A stretch of 64,000 nucleotides of DNA from Methylocystis silviterrae (GTDB lineage Bacteria; Pseudomonadota; Alphaproteobacteria; Rhizobiales; Beijerinckiaceae), in the NCBI RefSeq assembly GCF_013350005.1, contig NZ_JABVWW010000013.1, positions 1-64,000 of the forward strand, in the 5' to 3' direction. Under the pieces are notes generated by a model that worked only from the letters and a program-made list of their open reading frames with translations, had not been told where the DNA came from and did not search any database. The first letter of the stretch is position 1. Every line of letters starts with the position of its first letter. Positions 9,112-18,344 of this stretch are shown in pieces. A program made the translations under genes and the position numbers.

Positions 9112-11127
9112 TTATGCGCCGCGCGGCTTGCGTGGTCCCTTCGGCGGCCCTTTGCGCGGTCCCTTGAAGGGTCCTTTGGGCGGTCCTTTGCGCGGCGCGC
9201 CTCGCCCGCCCGCGGGACCTCTGCCTGGCCCGTTGCGTGGACCTTTGTGCGGGCCCCGAGACGGTCCGCCGCTACGCGAGGGCCGCGCGTCTCCGCCCGA
9301 GCGGGGCTGATCGAATTTGCGTTCGCGAGCGGTGTGGTCGCCAGCCGAAAATTCGCGCTCGCCGCTGCGGGCCGGGCGCTTGTCGAATGTCCGTGGCCGC
9401 TCCTGGCGCGTCGCGCTGGCGCCGCGCGTATCCCGTCGCGCCTCGTCCCCGTCGCGACGCGGCGGACGCATTTCGAAACGCGCGTCATCGCGATTGGCCG
9501 CGCGATAATTTCTCTGACCGCTCGCGCGGTCGTCTGACCGCTTCTCGAATCTCTGCGTGTTGCGCGGGCGTTCGTCGCGTCCCTCGGCGCCCCGCTCGCG
9601 CGGCGCTCGCGTCGCCGGACGCGCCCCGCGCTGTTCGTCGAAGCGCGGCGTACGGCGCTGTTCGGGCGCGGCGCGCTCGTCGCGGCGGCGCCCGTCCTCG
9701 CGCGGGAAACGCTCGCCGCGCGGCTTGCTGTCGCGCGATGGGCGTTCCGATCGCGCCTTCGGCTGGTGCGGCGCGCCATCGGCGCGCATCGCATCGAAGC
9801 GTCGGGCGTTGCGCGAAGGCGCCGCCGCCTCGTCGCGCCGCCTCGTGGGAGTCACCCGCTCGACGGCGACAGCGCGGCCCTTGCGATCGGCGACCGCGCC
9901 GCGCGTCACGCGCGCCCGTGGTCCGGCGTCGCGTCGCTCGTCCTGCTCTTTGCGCAGCGTGGAGACATGTTTGCGCGGACGCTTCTCGGCGCGCGCACGA
10001 ATCTCCTGCTGCTCCGCCGGCTCCTTCTCGCGCAGCGGCGCGGCAAAATCGACGCCGGCAAGTTCAGCAAGCGATTTGCCCAGTTGCTCGCGCAGCATTT
10101 TCAATCGCACTTCTTCGACAGCGCCTTCCGCGAGATCGCCGAGCTGGAAGGGCCCGTATGACACGCGAATGAGCCGCGTCACGTCGAGCCCGAGATGCGC
10201 CATGACGCGTTTGATCTCGCGGTTCTTGCCTTCGGTGAGGTTCATCGCGATCCAGACGTTGGCGCCTTGCTCGCGTTCAAGCCGCGCCTCGATCGGCGCA
10301 TAATTGACGCCGTCGATCGTCACGCCCTCGCCCAATGAATCGAGCTGCGCCTGATCGATCGCGCCATGCGCCCGCACGCGATAGCGCCGCGTCCAACCGG
10401 TCGCGGGCAATTCGAGCGTGCGCGCGAGGCCGCCGTCATTGGTGAGCAGCAGCAGCCCTTCGGTATTAATATCGAGCCGGCCGACGCTGACGAGCCGCGG
10501 CAGGTCCGGATGGCGTTCCTCAAGAAAGGAGAACACCGTGGCGCGGCCTTCTTCGTCGCGCGCGGTGGTGACATAGCCGGCGGGCTTGTGGAACAGAAAG
10601 AGTCGCGTGCGCTCGCGCGCCTGCATTGGCGCGCCGTCGACCGTGATCTTGTCGCTGTCGCTCACATTGAAGGCGGGACTCGTTTGCACGCGACCGTTGA
10701 CGGCGACGCGGCCTTCGGCGATCCAGCGCTCCGCGTCGCGGCGCGAACAGACTCCGGCGCGCGCCATAACCTTGGCGATGCGATCGCCTTCGAAGGCGCC
10801 TTCGCGGGGCGCGGGCGCAGGCGCGACGACGCGCTGCTTGGCAGGGGACTTGGCAGGGGACTTGGCGGGAGACTTGGCGGGGGGCTTACCGGGGCGCTTG
10901 CCGCGCGCGCTTTCGGCGTCGCGCGCGGCGAGGCTGTCGAAGCGAGGTTTGTCCAAGCGGGGTTTGTCCAAGCGAGGTTTGTCGAGACGAGGTTTGTCGA
11001 AGCGTGGCTTTGCGGGCCTCGTATCTTCGCGCCTGGCGTGTGCGGCCGGCGTCTTCTTGGCGGGCCGGCGCAAGGGCCGATCGCCGCCGGGGGAGCCGGC
11101 GCGGGTATTTCGGTTCTTTTCAGTCAT
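9112..11127 (-). CDS. rRNA pseudouridine synthase (RluB/RsuA family) with long low-complexity extensions
   Basis: The 671-aa protein isomerises uridine in rRNA. The catalytic core is residues about 115-350: an S4 RNA-binding domain (RIAKVMARAGVCSRRDAERWI) and the synthase domain with its catalytic Asp in GRLDINTEGLLLL. The N-terminus carries tandem KPRLDKPRFD-type and KSPA repeats. About 300 C-terminal residues are Arg/Gly/Pro-rich and end in KGP repeats. RluB proteins in this group often have basic tails, but this one is very long. The start at 11127 (MTEKNRNT) was chosen because further upstream sequence reads through the divergent tadA gene. Confidence 0.9.
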   Translation of the reverse strand: MTEKNRNTRAGSPGGDRPLRRPAKKTPAAHARREDTRPAKPRFDKPRLDKPRLDKPRLDKPRFDSLAARDAESARGKRPGKPPAKSPAKSPAKSPAKQRVVAPAPAPREGAFEGDRIAKVMARAGVCSRRDAERWIAEGRVAVNGRVQTSPAFNVSDSDKITVDGAPMQARERTRLFLFHKPAGYVTTARDEEGRATVFSFLEERHPDLPRLVSVGRLDINTEGLLLLTNDGGLARTLELPATGWTRRYRVRAHGAIDQAQLDSLGEGVTIDGVNYAPIEARLEREQGANVWIAMNLTEGKNREIKRVMAHLGLDVTRLIRVSYGPFQLGDLAEGAVEEVRLKMLREQLGKSLAELAGVDFAAPLREKEPAEQQEIRARAEKRPRKHVSTLRKEQDERRDAGPRARVTRGAVADRKGRAVAVERVTPTRRRDEAAAPSRNARRFDAMRADGAPHQPKARSERPSRDSKPRGERFPREDGRRRDERAAPEQRRTPRFDEQRGARPATRAPRERGAEGRDERPRNTQRFEKRSDDRASGQRNYRAANRDDARFEMRPPRRDGDEARRDTRGASATRQERPRTFDKRPARSGEREFSAGDHTARERKFDQPRSGGDARPSRSGGPSRGPHKGPRNGPGRGPAGGRGAPRKGPPKGPFKGPRKGPPKGPRKPRGA

Positions 11128-11184
11128 GGGTTCTGATAGCAGGCGGCAAGCGCGCTTTGAAGCGCGATCGCTGAAGAGATACAA

Positions 11185-11631
11185 ATGAATGGCACGGACC
11201 CTTTCAGCGCCGCCTTCGAGCAGGCGCGCGCTGCGGCGACAGCAGGCGAAGTCCCGGTCGGCGCGGCGCTTGCGCGCAATGGCGAAATCATCGTCACCGC
11301 CGGCAACCGCACGCTGCGCGATCGTGATCCGACGGCGCACGCCGAGATGCTCGTTATTCGGCAAGCCTGCGCCGCGCTCGGCTCGGAGCGCCTTGTCGAC
11401 TGCGATCTCTATGTGACGCTCGAGCCCTGCGCCATGTGCGCGGCTGCCATTTCCTTCGCGCGCATTCGGCGGCTCTATTATGCGGCAAGTGATCCGAAGG
11501 GGGGCGCCGTGGAGCACGGGCCGCGATTTTTCGCGCAGCCGACCTGCCATCATCGTCCTGAAGTCTATGGCGGCATTCGCGAAAGCGAGGCGGCGCTGCT
11601 CCTTCGCGACTTCTTTCAGGCGCGGCGCTAG
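11185..11631 (+). CDS. tadA: tRNA-specific adenosine deaminase
   Basis: TadA converts A34 to inosine in tRNA-Arg(ACG). The 148-aa protein shows the zinc/catalytic HAE motif (His52, Glu54) and PCAMC (Cys82, Cys85), the standard cytidine/deoxycytidylate deaminase fold pattern, at normal length. It diverges from the pseudouridine synthase with 57 bases between starts, so both promoters sit in that gap. A related deaminase such as guanine deaminase is less likely given the FARI..LYYAASDPKGGA segment typical of TadA. Confidence 0.95.
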   Translation: MNGTDPFSAAFEQARAAATAGEVPVGAALARNGEIIVTAGNRTLRDRDPTAHAEMLVIRQACAALGSERLVDCDLYVTLEPCAMCAAAISFARIRRLYYAASDPKGGAVEHGPRFFAQPTCHHRPEVYGGIRESEAALLLRDFFQARR

Positions 11632-11632
11632 T

Positions 11633-11752
11633 GCGCGGCTCGCGAAAAAGTGAAATCCGGTTTTCGCGTAAAGCGCTCTGATTTAAGGGATGGAGCAGGA
11701 TTCACGTTTGAAGCGGATCGCATCTGCGATCCGCTTCAAACGATCCTGCTCC
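11633..11752. repeat. Two-hairpin interspersed element, copy a
   Basis: Part A (11633-11676) is a stem built on CGCGAAAA / TTTTCGCG flanked by GCGC. Part B (11692-11752) is a 28-bp stem, GGAGCAGGAT + CGTTTGAAGCGGATCGCA paired with its complement, with a 3-base TCA bulge on one arm and a TC loop. The same A+B plan recurs near 28308 and 32735. Part B overlaps the last codons of the convergent patatin gene and may act as a two-way terminator. Confidence 0.8.
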
Positions 11753-12599
11753 GAGCCTCTAACCGCAGCGCCGCCTGCGCCAGTCCCTGGCGCAGCGTGT
11801 CGCGGCAGGCGTCGCCGGCGGCGAAAATGCGCGAGGCCTTAAAGAGGTCCAGCGCGAGATATTGATGCACTTCCGGTCGGATGAGCACGTCGGGCGGCCG
11901 CTCGGCGATCATGCGCGAACTGATCGCGTTCATCATGATCTGGCTCGCGACGATCATCGTCTCGAAGGCGGATGGCGGCCCCTTGCCGGTCTCGACGCCG
12001 AAATTGCCGGAGACGTCGACGGCGATGACAATGTCGGCAAGGCCCCAGAGATGGTCATAAGGAAGAGGATTGACCAATCCGCCATCAACGAAATAGCCGT
12101 GATCGCTCGTGGCGGCGCGCACGATGCCCGGAATCGCCATCGACCCAGCCACGGCGGGACGCAACGGTCCCGTGGCGAAAACCGCTTCGATGCGGCGGCG
12201 AAAATCAGTCGCGACGACCTGCAGCGGAATGCTTAAATCTTCGAAGCGTTCCGGCATGCCTTCGGGCCAGAAGGCGTGAAGAAAGCGCTCGCCGTCGAAT
12301 AGCAGCGGATGCGCGACGCGGGAAAGAAGCCGCTTTCGCCCCCGCGCCCGAGCGTGAAGCAGCCGGCGCGCGAGTCCGATGCGGTTCTTGAGAATGGCCT
12401 GAGTGTGGGCGCGCAGCGCCGCGCCCGAGAAGCCCGCGGCATAAGCGGCGCCGACGATGGCGCCGATTGAGGCGCCGGCGATGGCCACCGGCCGCACGCC
12501 CAATTCGTCGAGCGCCTCGAGCACGCAGATATGCGCAAGCCCGCGCGCGCCGCCGCCGCCAAGGGCGAGCGCGACGGTCTTGCCGCGATAGAGGCTCAC
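11736..12599 (-). CDS. Patatin-like phospholipase (RssA/YchK type)
   Basis: This is a Ser-Asp dyad lipid acyl hydrolase. The 287-aa protein has the oxyanion-hole loop GGGGARGL near the N-terminus, the nucleophile elbow GASIG (GxSxG) and the catalytic Asp in DGGLVNPLP. The GTG start at 12599 is preferred: it overlaps the upstream hydrolase stop (GTGA) and puts the family motif [14 protein letters not shown] at its usual place near residue 7. An ATG at 12704 would give a 35-residue arginine-rich lead with no family match. The last codons lie inside a large hairpin repeat. Confidence 0.9.
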   Translation of the reverse strand: MSLYRGKTVALALGGGGARGLAHICVLEALDELGVRPVAIAGASIGAIVGAAYAAGFSGAALRAHTQAILKNRIGLARRLLHARARGRKRLLSRVAHPLLFDGERFLHAFWPEGMPERFEDLSIPLQVVATDFRRRIEAVFATGPLRPAVAGSMAIPGIVRAATSDHGYFVDGGLVNPLPYDHLWGLADIVIAVDVSGNFGVETGKGPPSAFETMIVASQIMMNAISSRMIAERPPDVLIRPEVHQYLALDLFKASRIFAAGDACRDTLRQGLAQAALRLEARSRIV

Positions 12600-13480
12600 A
12601 GGAAATTCTCCAGGGCGGCAAGCGTCTTCGCCGGCGCCTCCTCCATCGGATAAAGGCCGGACTCGACGCGCGCCTCGGCGATGTCGTCGCCCCATTCGCG
12701 CCACGCGTTGAGAAGCGAAGGGCCATCCGCCCGGAAGCTCGCGGCGCCGGCGACGATGAGCGCCGGCATGGCGACCTTCTTGCCCTCGGATTTGTCGGCC
12801 GCCAGATGCTCGCGATCGATGGTCGCCCCGGCGCGAAAATCCTCGCAGAAGGCGTGAATGCGCGCGGGGTCGTTGAAGGCCTGGCGATAGGCGGCGAGCG
12901 CGTCCGCTCCAAATATGTCGAGCGACTTCGCCTTGGTTGCGGTCATCAGCGCGTCATCCAGAAAGCCAATCGGATCGAGCCCGATCAGCTCTTCCGGCTT
13001 GGGCGCGTCAGCCGCCAGGAAGCGCGCGCGTCCGACGCGCTGCAAATCCGCGTCGCCGAAGTCATCATCAATCGGCGCGATATTGATGAGCGCAATCTTA
13101 TCGAGCCGACCGGGCTGATCGAGCGCGAGGCGCTGGCCGACGCGCGCGCCCCTGTCGTGACCGACAAGCGCGAAGCGCACATGGCCGAGCGACTCCATGA
13201 CCGCCACGACGTCGGCGGCCATTTCCCGTTTGCTATAGTTCTCGCCCTTCTCGCTCGCCGGAACCGCCGACCAGCCATAGCCGCGCAGATCCATCGCAAC
13301 GACGCTGAAGCGTTTGGCGAGCGCCGGCGCAATTTTGCGCCACGCGACATGCGTCTCGCCGAACCCGTGCAACAGAACCACGGGCCGGCCCTCGCCGTGA
13401 ACGCGGGCGAATATCTTTCCAGCCGGCGCATCGATCCAATGCGAAGCGAATCCAGGAAAAAAATCTGCGGAATCGGACAT
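12596..13480 (-). CDS. Alpha/beta hydrolase, haloacetate (fluoroacetate) dehalogenase-like
   Basis: The 294-aa protein has the alpha/beta hydrolase oxyanion region [15 protein letters not shown] and a nucleophile elbow GHDRGARVG in which Asp replaces the usual Ser. Asp at the elbow with HDRGxR is characteristic of haloacetate/fluoroacetate dehalogenases and epoxide hydrolases. YGWSAVP and the late IVAGAASF segment also fit. The physiological substrate is unknown. It is translationally coupled (GTGA) to the patatin gene downstream. The promoter lies in the gap before the carbonic anhydrase gene. Confidence 0.85.
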   Translation of the reverse strand: MSDSADFFPGFASHWIDAPAGKIFARVHGEGRPVVLLHGFGETHVAWRKIAPALAKRFSVVAMDLRGYGWSAVPASEKGENYSKREMAADVVAVMESLGHVRFALVGHDRGARVGQRLALDQPGRLDKIALINIAPIDDDFGDADLQRVGRARFLAADAPKPEELIGLDPIGFLDDALMTATKAKSLDIFGADALAAYRQAFNDPARIHAFCEDFRAGATIDREHLAADKSEGKKVAMPALIVAGAASFRADGPSLLNAWREWGDDIAEARVESGLYPMEEAPAKTLAALENFL

Positions 13481-13687
13481 TCTTTACAACCATCTCCCTT
13501 AGACGTGCGCAGCTGCGCGAATGTTATACAGTATCAGCGCCGACGCTCCCGAAATATATATCGCGGATCGTCAAGCGACTATGTCACGAAGATCGTCCGC
13601 CTTGTCTGCTTGAAAAGGAAGCTGAAGCGCTTCAATGTTGAGGAAGGTCAAAAAGCTTCGAAGCAACACGGGCAACGGGAGAGACAC

Positions 13688-14272
13688 ATGGCAAGCCAGA
13701 TCGTCAACGAGGTTGTAACGGCGAACAATGCTTACGCCGCCAATTTTGGAAGCAAGAGCGAACTTGCGCTGCCGCCGGCGCGCGGTTTTGCGATCCTGAC
13801 CTGCATGGACGCGCGTCTCGATCCCGCGAAATATGCCGGCCTGTCGGAAGGCGACGCGCATGTGATCCGTAACGCCGGAGGGCGCGCATCTGATGATGCG
13901 ATTCGCTCGCTCGTCATTTCTCACAAGCTGCTCGGCACCAAGGAGTGGTTTGTCATTCACCACACCAATTGCGGCATGGAACTCTTCTGCGACGAGATCA
14001 TGAGCGACTTGCTGGATGATAATCTCGCGACGGCGAGTTTCGACGGCGAGAACTGGTCGAACCCGCAACATGGCGGCGGCTGTTCAGCCGGCCATTTCAT
14101 CAAATGGCACACGATCGAGAATCAGGAGGAAAGCGTCGCGCAGGACGTCGCGCGCATCCGTTCGCATCCGCTGGTGCCGAAAAACATCCCGATCTACGGC
14201 TACATCTATGATGTGAAGACCGGCAAGATTAACGAGGTCACGGAAGCGACCAAGGTCGGGAAGGCGGCGTAA
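13688..14272 (+). CDS. Beta-class carbonic anhydrase
   Basis: It interconverts CO2 and bicarbonate. The 194-aa protein has zinc ligands in the expected order: Cys39 with Asp41 (LTCMDARLD) and His92-x2-Cys95 (HHTNCG), plus the RNAGG loop. The ATG at 13688 follows GGGAGAG. It belongs to the short beta-CA branch with a long C-terminal part ([11 protein letters not shown]). It stands alone after a 207-bp AT-richer gap. Supply of bicarbonate to anaplerotic carboxylation is an inference. Confidence 0.92.
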   Translation: MASQIVNEVVTANNAYAANFGSKSELALPPARGFAILTCMDARLDPAKYAGLSEGDAHVIRNAGGRASDDAIRSLVISHKLLGTKEWFVIHHTNCGMELFCDEIMSDLLDDNLATASFDGENWSNPQHGGGCSAGHFIKWHTIENQEESVAQDVARIRSHPLVPKNIPIYGYIYDVKTGKINEVTEATKVGKAA

Positions 14273-14331
14273 CCCGCTTCAGGCTGAGTTCCGACGCTTC
14301 ACTTGGCGAAGCGATCGCGACTTACGTGATA

Positions 14332-14370
14332 TCTGGATCCCCGATCGCGCTACGCGCGTCGGGGATGACA
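14332..14370. repeat. Half copy of the 109-bp palindromic repeat
   Basis: CTGGATCCCCGATCGCGC through CGGGGATGACA matches the right half of the repeat at 8385 and 42224, with one changed base in each arm that keeps the stem paired. The left half is missing. Confidence 0.65.
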
Positions 14371-14398
14371 GTTCGTGCAGGTCAACCCGCCGGGTTGC

Positions 14399-14740
14399 CT
14401 ATTCCACCGCGCCGCCGCGCGCGCGCCAGCCGCCAGTGCCCGGCGCGTAATGGCGAAGATCCTTTCGTCCGGCGCCCTGCGCCTGCGCGAGCGCCTTTGC
14501 CGAACGCCCGCCCGCCTGGCAAATGAGGACAACGTCGCCCTTCGGAAGCTTCGTCGGATCGAAGCTCGACAGCGGCATGTTCTTGGCCCCCGGCACATGG
14601 CCCGCGCCATATTCATGCGGTTCGCGCACATCGACGATGGCGCAGGATTTGTCCGCCACGACGCGGCAGAAATCATCATGCTCGATCGTCGACGCAGCGC
14701 CGCCGTCCCCGAGTTTCGATAAGAGAGAGCCCAGAGCCAT
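14399..14740 (-). CDS. Rhodanese-like sulfurtransferase
   Basis: This 113-aa single-domain rhodanese carries a sulfane sulfur on Cys74 in the loop CQAGGRS. The six-residue active loop is the sulfur-transferring type, not the phosphatase-like type. Other landmarks are AIVDVREPHEY and the GGW near the C-terminus. It has no signal peptide, so it is cytoplasmic. It is the last gene of the minus-strand run HiPIP/MFP/RND/AhpD-like/rhodanese, 17 bases after the AhpD-like gene. The company of an SQR and a persulfide dioxygenase in this region suggests a role in persulfide handling. Confidence 0.9.
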   Translation of the reverse strand: MALGSLLSKLGDGGAASTIEHDDFCRVVADKSCAIVDVREPHEYGAGHVPGAKNMPLSSFDPTKLPKGDVVLICQAGGRSAKALAQAQGAGRKDLRHYAPGTGGWRARGGAVE

Positions 14741-14757
14741 TGTTCGTTCCTTTCTTC

Positions 14758-15111
14758 TCAGGCCTGCTGTTCGGCGTCGAACTGTGCGAAGGCGGCGAGC
14801 GCGTGGCTCGCATACATCACCGACGGTCCGGCGCCCATGTAGATGCTCATGGCGAGCGTCTCCATCACCTCCTCGCGCGTCGCGCCACGCTGTGACGCGG
14901 CTTTGGCGTGGAAAGCGATGCAATCGTCGCAGCGCACCGCGACGCTGACCGCAAGCGCGATCAGTTCCTTTGTCTTGGGGTCGAGCGCGCCTTGCGCGCC
15001 CGCCGATATCGCCATCGCCGAAAAGGCCTTCATCACCTCGGGCGAGCCGACGCGCAATTCTCTTATGTCGGCGGAGAGCTTCTTGGCGAGCGCCGCCCAG
15101 TCTTCGATCAT
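14758..15111 (-). CDS. Carboxymuconolactone decarboxylase family / AhpD-like protein
   Basis: The 117-aa protein is a compact AhpD-type helical domain. It has the redox motif Cys61-x2-Cys64 followed by the His of the CDDCIAFHAK proton-relay motif, and the preceding ELIALAVSVAVRC is the family signature. Such proteins reduce peroxiredoxins or act as general disulfide reductases. Its start overlaps the RND stop codon (ATGA), so translation is coupled. The real partner substrate is unknown. Confidence 0.9.
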   Translation of the reverse strand: MIEDWAALAKKLSADIRELRVGSPEVMKAFSAMAISAGAQGALDPKTKELIALAVSVAVRCDDCIAFHAKAASQRGATREEVMETLAMSIYMGAGPSVMYASHALAAFAQFDAEQQA

Positions 15112-18100
15112 GAGGCCCTCCTTGTGAGTTCGTCGTCGCGCAGGACGACATAGATCGCGGGGATGACAAGCAGGGTCAGCGCCGTCGATGAGGCGAGGCC
15201 AAAGACCAGCGAAATCGCGAGGCCCTGAAAGATCGGATCGGTGAGGATAAACGCGGCGCCGATGATCGCCGCGGCGGCCGTGAGAAAGATCGGCTTGAAG
15301 CGGACCGCGCCCGCCTCGATCAGCGCCGCGCGCAAGCTCATGCCGCCGGCGCGCAAATGCCGGATGAAATCGACGAGCAGGATCGAATTGCGCACGACGA
15401 TTCCGGCGAGCGCGATGAAGCCGATCATCGAGGTGGCGGTGAAGGCGGCGTTGAACAAAATATGGCCGATGACGATGCCGACGAGCGTCAGCGGCACCGG
15501 CGCCAGGATCACGAGCGGCAGTTTGAACGAGCCGAACTGCGCGACGACGAGAAGATAGATGCCGAGCAGCGCCACCATGAAGGCGGCGCCCATGTCGCGG
15601 AAGGTGACATAGGTCACCTCCCACTCGCCGTCCCAGAGCAGCGTGGGTTTGGAATCATCGAGCGGCTGGCCGTGATATTTGATCGTCGGCGGACCTGAGG
15701 CGCCCCAATCGATCTTATCGATCGCGTCTTCGACCGCGAGCATCCCATAGATCGGCGCTTCGAAACGTCCGGCGACCTCGGCGCTGACCATTTCGGCGAA
15801 GCGGCCGTTATGCCGGAAAATCGGATAGGAGCCGAGTTCGCGCGTCGCCTTGACCACATCGCCGAGCTCGACATTGGCGCCCTGACGCGCCGTGCCGCCG
15901 GCAGGGAGCGGCGTCGACAGGATGCGCTCGCTGGGCGTCATCGCTCCGCGCGGCAACGCCACGGAAATATCGATGGGCTTGGCGCCGCCGCCCTTTTGCG
16001 AAAAGCCGATTTTTGCGCCGCCGACCAGAGCGCCGATCGTGTCATAGACGGCGCGCTCTTCGACGCCGTGATATTCGAGCGCTTCCTGATCGATCTCAAA
16101 GCGCAGGCGCTCCGCCCGCTGGCCGAAGCTGTCGTCGGTATCGACGACGAAATCGACCGCGTCAAAAGCCTTGCGCACTTTCGCCGCGAGATCGCGCCGC
16201 GACTGCGCGTCCGGTCCATAGACTTCGGCGAGCAGCGTCGACAGCACGGGCGGACCCGGCGGCACTTCGACGACCTTGATCGCGGTATGCTCCGGCGCGG
16301 GCAGGCCTTCGAGTCGCTTGCGAATGTCGAGCGCGATCGCGTGGCTCGCGCGGCTGCGCTCGGACTTCGGCTGCAGATTGATCGCCAGATCGCCCATCTC
16401 CGGCGCCTTGCGCATATAATAATGCCGTACCAGACCGTTGAAATTGAACGGCGCGGCCGCGCCCGCATAGGACTGAACCGAGGTCAGCTCCGGAATGTCC
16501 TTCAGACGCTCGGCCGCCGCCGTCAGCACCCGGTCCGTTTCTTCGAGCGAAGCGCCGCGCGGCAGATCGACGACGACCGCAATCTCCGACTTGTTGTCGA
16601 ACGGCAGCAGCTTTACGCGGACGGTTTTCGTCACGAAAAGCCCCATTGAAAGAAGCGTCGCGATGCCGACGGCCGCAAGAAACCATTGCGAGCGCTTGCG
16701 GCCCTTCAGCAAGGGCGTCGCCACGCGCACATAGAAATTGCCCATGGGGCCGCGTTCATGCGCATGATCGACGCCGTCGCCGCGCTCCTGCGCGAAACGC
16801 TTGCCGGCGACCTTGAGCAGAAGCCAGGGCGTGATGGTCATGGCGACAAAAAAGGAAAAGATCATCGCGAGCGAAGCGTTCGCGGGGATGGGACTCATGT
16901 AGGGCCCCATCAGACCCGAGACGAACATCATCGGCAGCAGCGCGGCGACGATGGTGAGCGTCGCGACGATCGTCGGATTGCCGACTTCCGCCACGGCTTC
17001 CACAGCCGTGTCGATCAGGCTGCGGGAGCCGCGCATATGCCAGTGGCGCACGATGTTTTCAACGACGACGATGGCGTCGTCGACCAGAATGCCGATCGAG
17101 AAGATCAGCGCGAAAAGACTGACGCGATTGATCGTGTAGCCCATCAGCCATGAGGCGAAGAGCGTGAGCAGAATGGTCGTCGGGATGATGACGAAGACGA
17201 CGACGCCCTCGCGCCAGCCGACCATCACCACGATGAGCGCGACGATCGAGACGGTCGCGAGCGCCAAATGGAAGAGCAGCTCGTTGGCCTTCTCCGTGGC
17301 CGTCTCGCCATAGTCGCGCGTCACCGCGATCTCGATGTCGTCAGGGACGATGCGGCCCTTGACCGCCTCCAGCCGATGCATGATCTCGTCGGCGACGATC
17401 ACGGCGTTGGCGCCCTTGCGCTTGGCGATGGCGATGCTGACGGCGGGACGCTTATCGAGACCGCCGGCGGCGTTGCGGGTCATGGTCCAGCTGAGCCGGT
17501 CGGGCTCGGCGGCGCCGACGCGCACATCGGCGACGTCTTTTACATAGACCGGCCGTCCGTCTCTCGTAGTGAGTAGCAGCAGACCGACATCAGGGACGCC
17601 CTGCAGAGTTTGGCCGGCGACGACCGGCACGGCGCGATTGGCCTCGCGAAACGCGCCGACGAGAAAGGAGCGGTTGGCGTTGGTCAGCTTGTCGATGAGC
17701 TGATTAAGCGTCATCCCATATTGCGACAGGCGCTCCGGATCAGGCTCGACGCGGATCTGATTGGGGCTGCCGCCGACGATGTAACTTAAGCCGACGTCAT
17801 TGACCTTGGTGAGGTCGTGCTGCAATTCCTCGGCGACCTGATAGAGGCCGTTGTCGGTCCATCGGTCGGCGCGTTCGGGCTTTGCGGAGAGCGTCAGCAC
17901 GACGATCGCCACGTCATCGATGCCGCGCCCGATGATCAGCGGCTCGGGAATGCCCTTCGGCAATTCGCCGATATTGGCGCGTATCTTGTCGTGAATGCGC
18001 AGCACGGCGTTGTCCTGCGGGGTGCCGACATAAAAGCGCGCCGTGACGACCACATTGTCGTCGCGCGTCTGCGAATAGACATGCTCGACGCCGTTGACGC

Positions 18101-18344
18101 CCTTGATGATGTCCTCAAGCGGGCGGGTGATGAGTTCTATCGCGTCTTCAGCCTTATAGCCGTTGGCCGACACCATAATGTCGACCATCGGCACGGAGAT
18201 TTGCGGCTCCTCCTCGCGCGGCAGCGAGCGCAGCGCGATCAGCCCGACGAGAATCGAGGCGAGCAGGAGGAGCGGCGTCAGCGGCGAATTGATGAAGACG
18301 CGGGTCAGCGTGCCGGAAATGCCGGGGCGAAATTCATCGCTCAT
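15108..18344 (-). CDS. RND-family efflux permease
   Basis: The 1078-aa inner-membrane proton-driven pump has the AcrB/CzcA layout: helix 1 near 17-38, a large periplasmic loop, helices 2-6 around 340-510 with the GILVDDAIVVVENI signature of helix 4 (Asp-Asp proton relay), a second periplasmic loop and a last helix bundle (about 885-1070). It has REEEPQ after helix 1. Substrate cannot be read from sequence. It overlaps the adaptor gene by 4 bases and is followed by the AhpD-like and rhodanese genes. No outer-membrane channel gene is present, so a TolC elsewhere must be shared. Confidence 0.95.
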   Translation of the reverse strand: MSDEFRPGISGTLTRVFINSPLTPLLLLASILVGLIALRSLPREEEPQISVPMVDIMVSANGYKAEDAIELITRPLEDIIKGVNGVEHVYSQTRDDNVVVTARFYVGTPQDNAVLRIHDKIRANIGELPKGIPEPLIIGRGIDDVAIVVLTLSAKPERADRWTDNGLYQVAEELQHDLTKVNDVGLSYIVGGSPNQIRVEPDPERLSQYGMTLNQLIDKLTNANRSFLVGAFREANRAVPVVAGQTLQGVPDVGLLLLTTRDGRPVYVKDVADVRVGAAEPDRLSWTMTRNAAGGLDKRPAVSIAIAKRKGANAVIVADEIMHRLEAVKGRIVPDDIEIAVTRDYGETATEKANELLFHLALATVSIVALIVVMVGWREGVVVFVIIPTTILLTLFASWLMGYTINRVSLFALIFSIGILVDDAIVVVENIVRHWHMRGSRSLIDTAVEAVAEVGNPTIVATLTIVAALLPMMFVSGLMGPYMSPIPANASLAMIFSFFVAMTITPWLLLKVAGKRFAQERGDGVDHAHERGPMGNFYVRVATPLLKGRKRSQWFLAAVGIATLLSMGLFVTKTVRVKLLPFDNKSEIAVVVDLPRGASLEETDRVLTAAAERLKDIPELTSVQSYAGAAAPFNFNGLVRHYYMRKAPEMGDLAINLQPKSERSRASHAIALDIRKRLEGLPAPEHTAIKVVEVPPGPPVLSTLLAEVYGPDAQSRRDLAAKVRKAFDAVDFVVDTDDSFGQRAERLRFEIDQEALEYHGVEERAVYDTIGALVGGAKIGFSQKGGGAKPIDISVALPRGAMTPSERILSTPLPAGGTARQGANVELGDVVKATRELGSYPIFRHNGRFAEMVSAEVAGRFEAPIYGMLAVEDAIDKIDWGASGPPTIKYHGQPLDDSKPTLLWDGEWEVTYVTFRDMGAAFMVALLGIYLLVVAQFGSFKLPLVILAPVPLTLVGIVIGHILFNAAFTATSMIGFIALAGIVVRNSILLVDFIRHLRAGGMSLRAALIEAGAVRFKPIFLTAAAAIIGAAFILTDPIFQGLAISLVFGLASSTALTLLVIPAIYVVLRDDELTRRAS

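Noticed and set aside
10848-11010. Regular direct repeats that look CRISPR-like
   Set aside because: The repeats are in frame in the pseudouridine synthase gene (KPRLD and KSPA units), units are too short, and there are no spacers or cas genes.
12467-13687. Long plus-strand frame leading into the carbonic anhydrase
   Set aside because: The first 407 codons are antisense to the patatin and hydrolase genes; the true start is ATG 13688.
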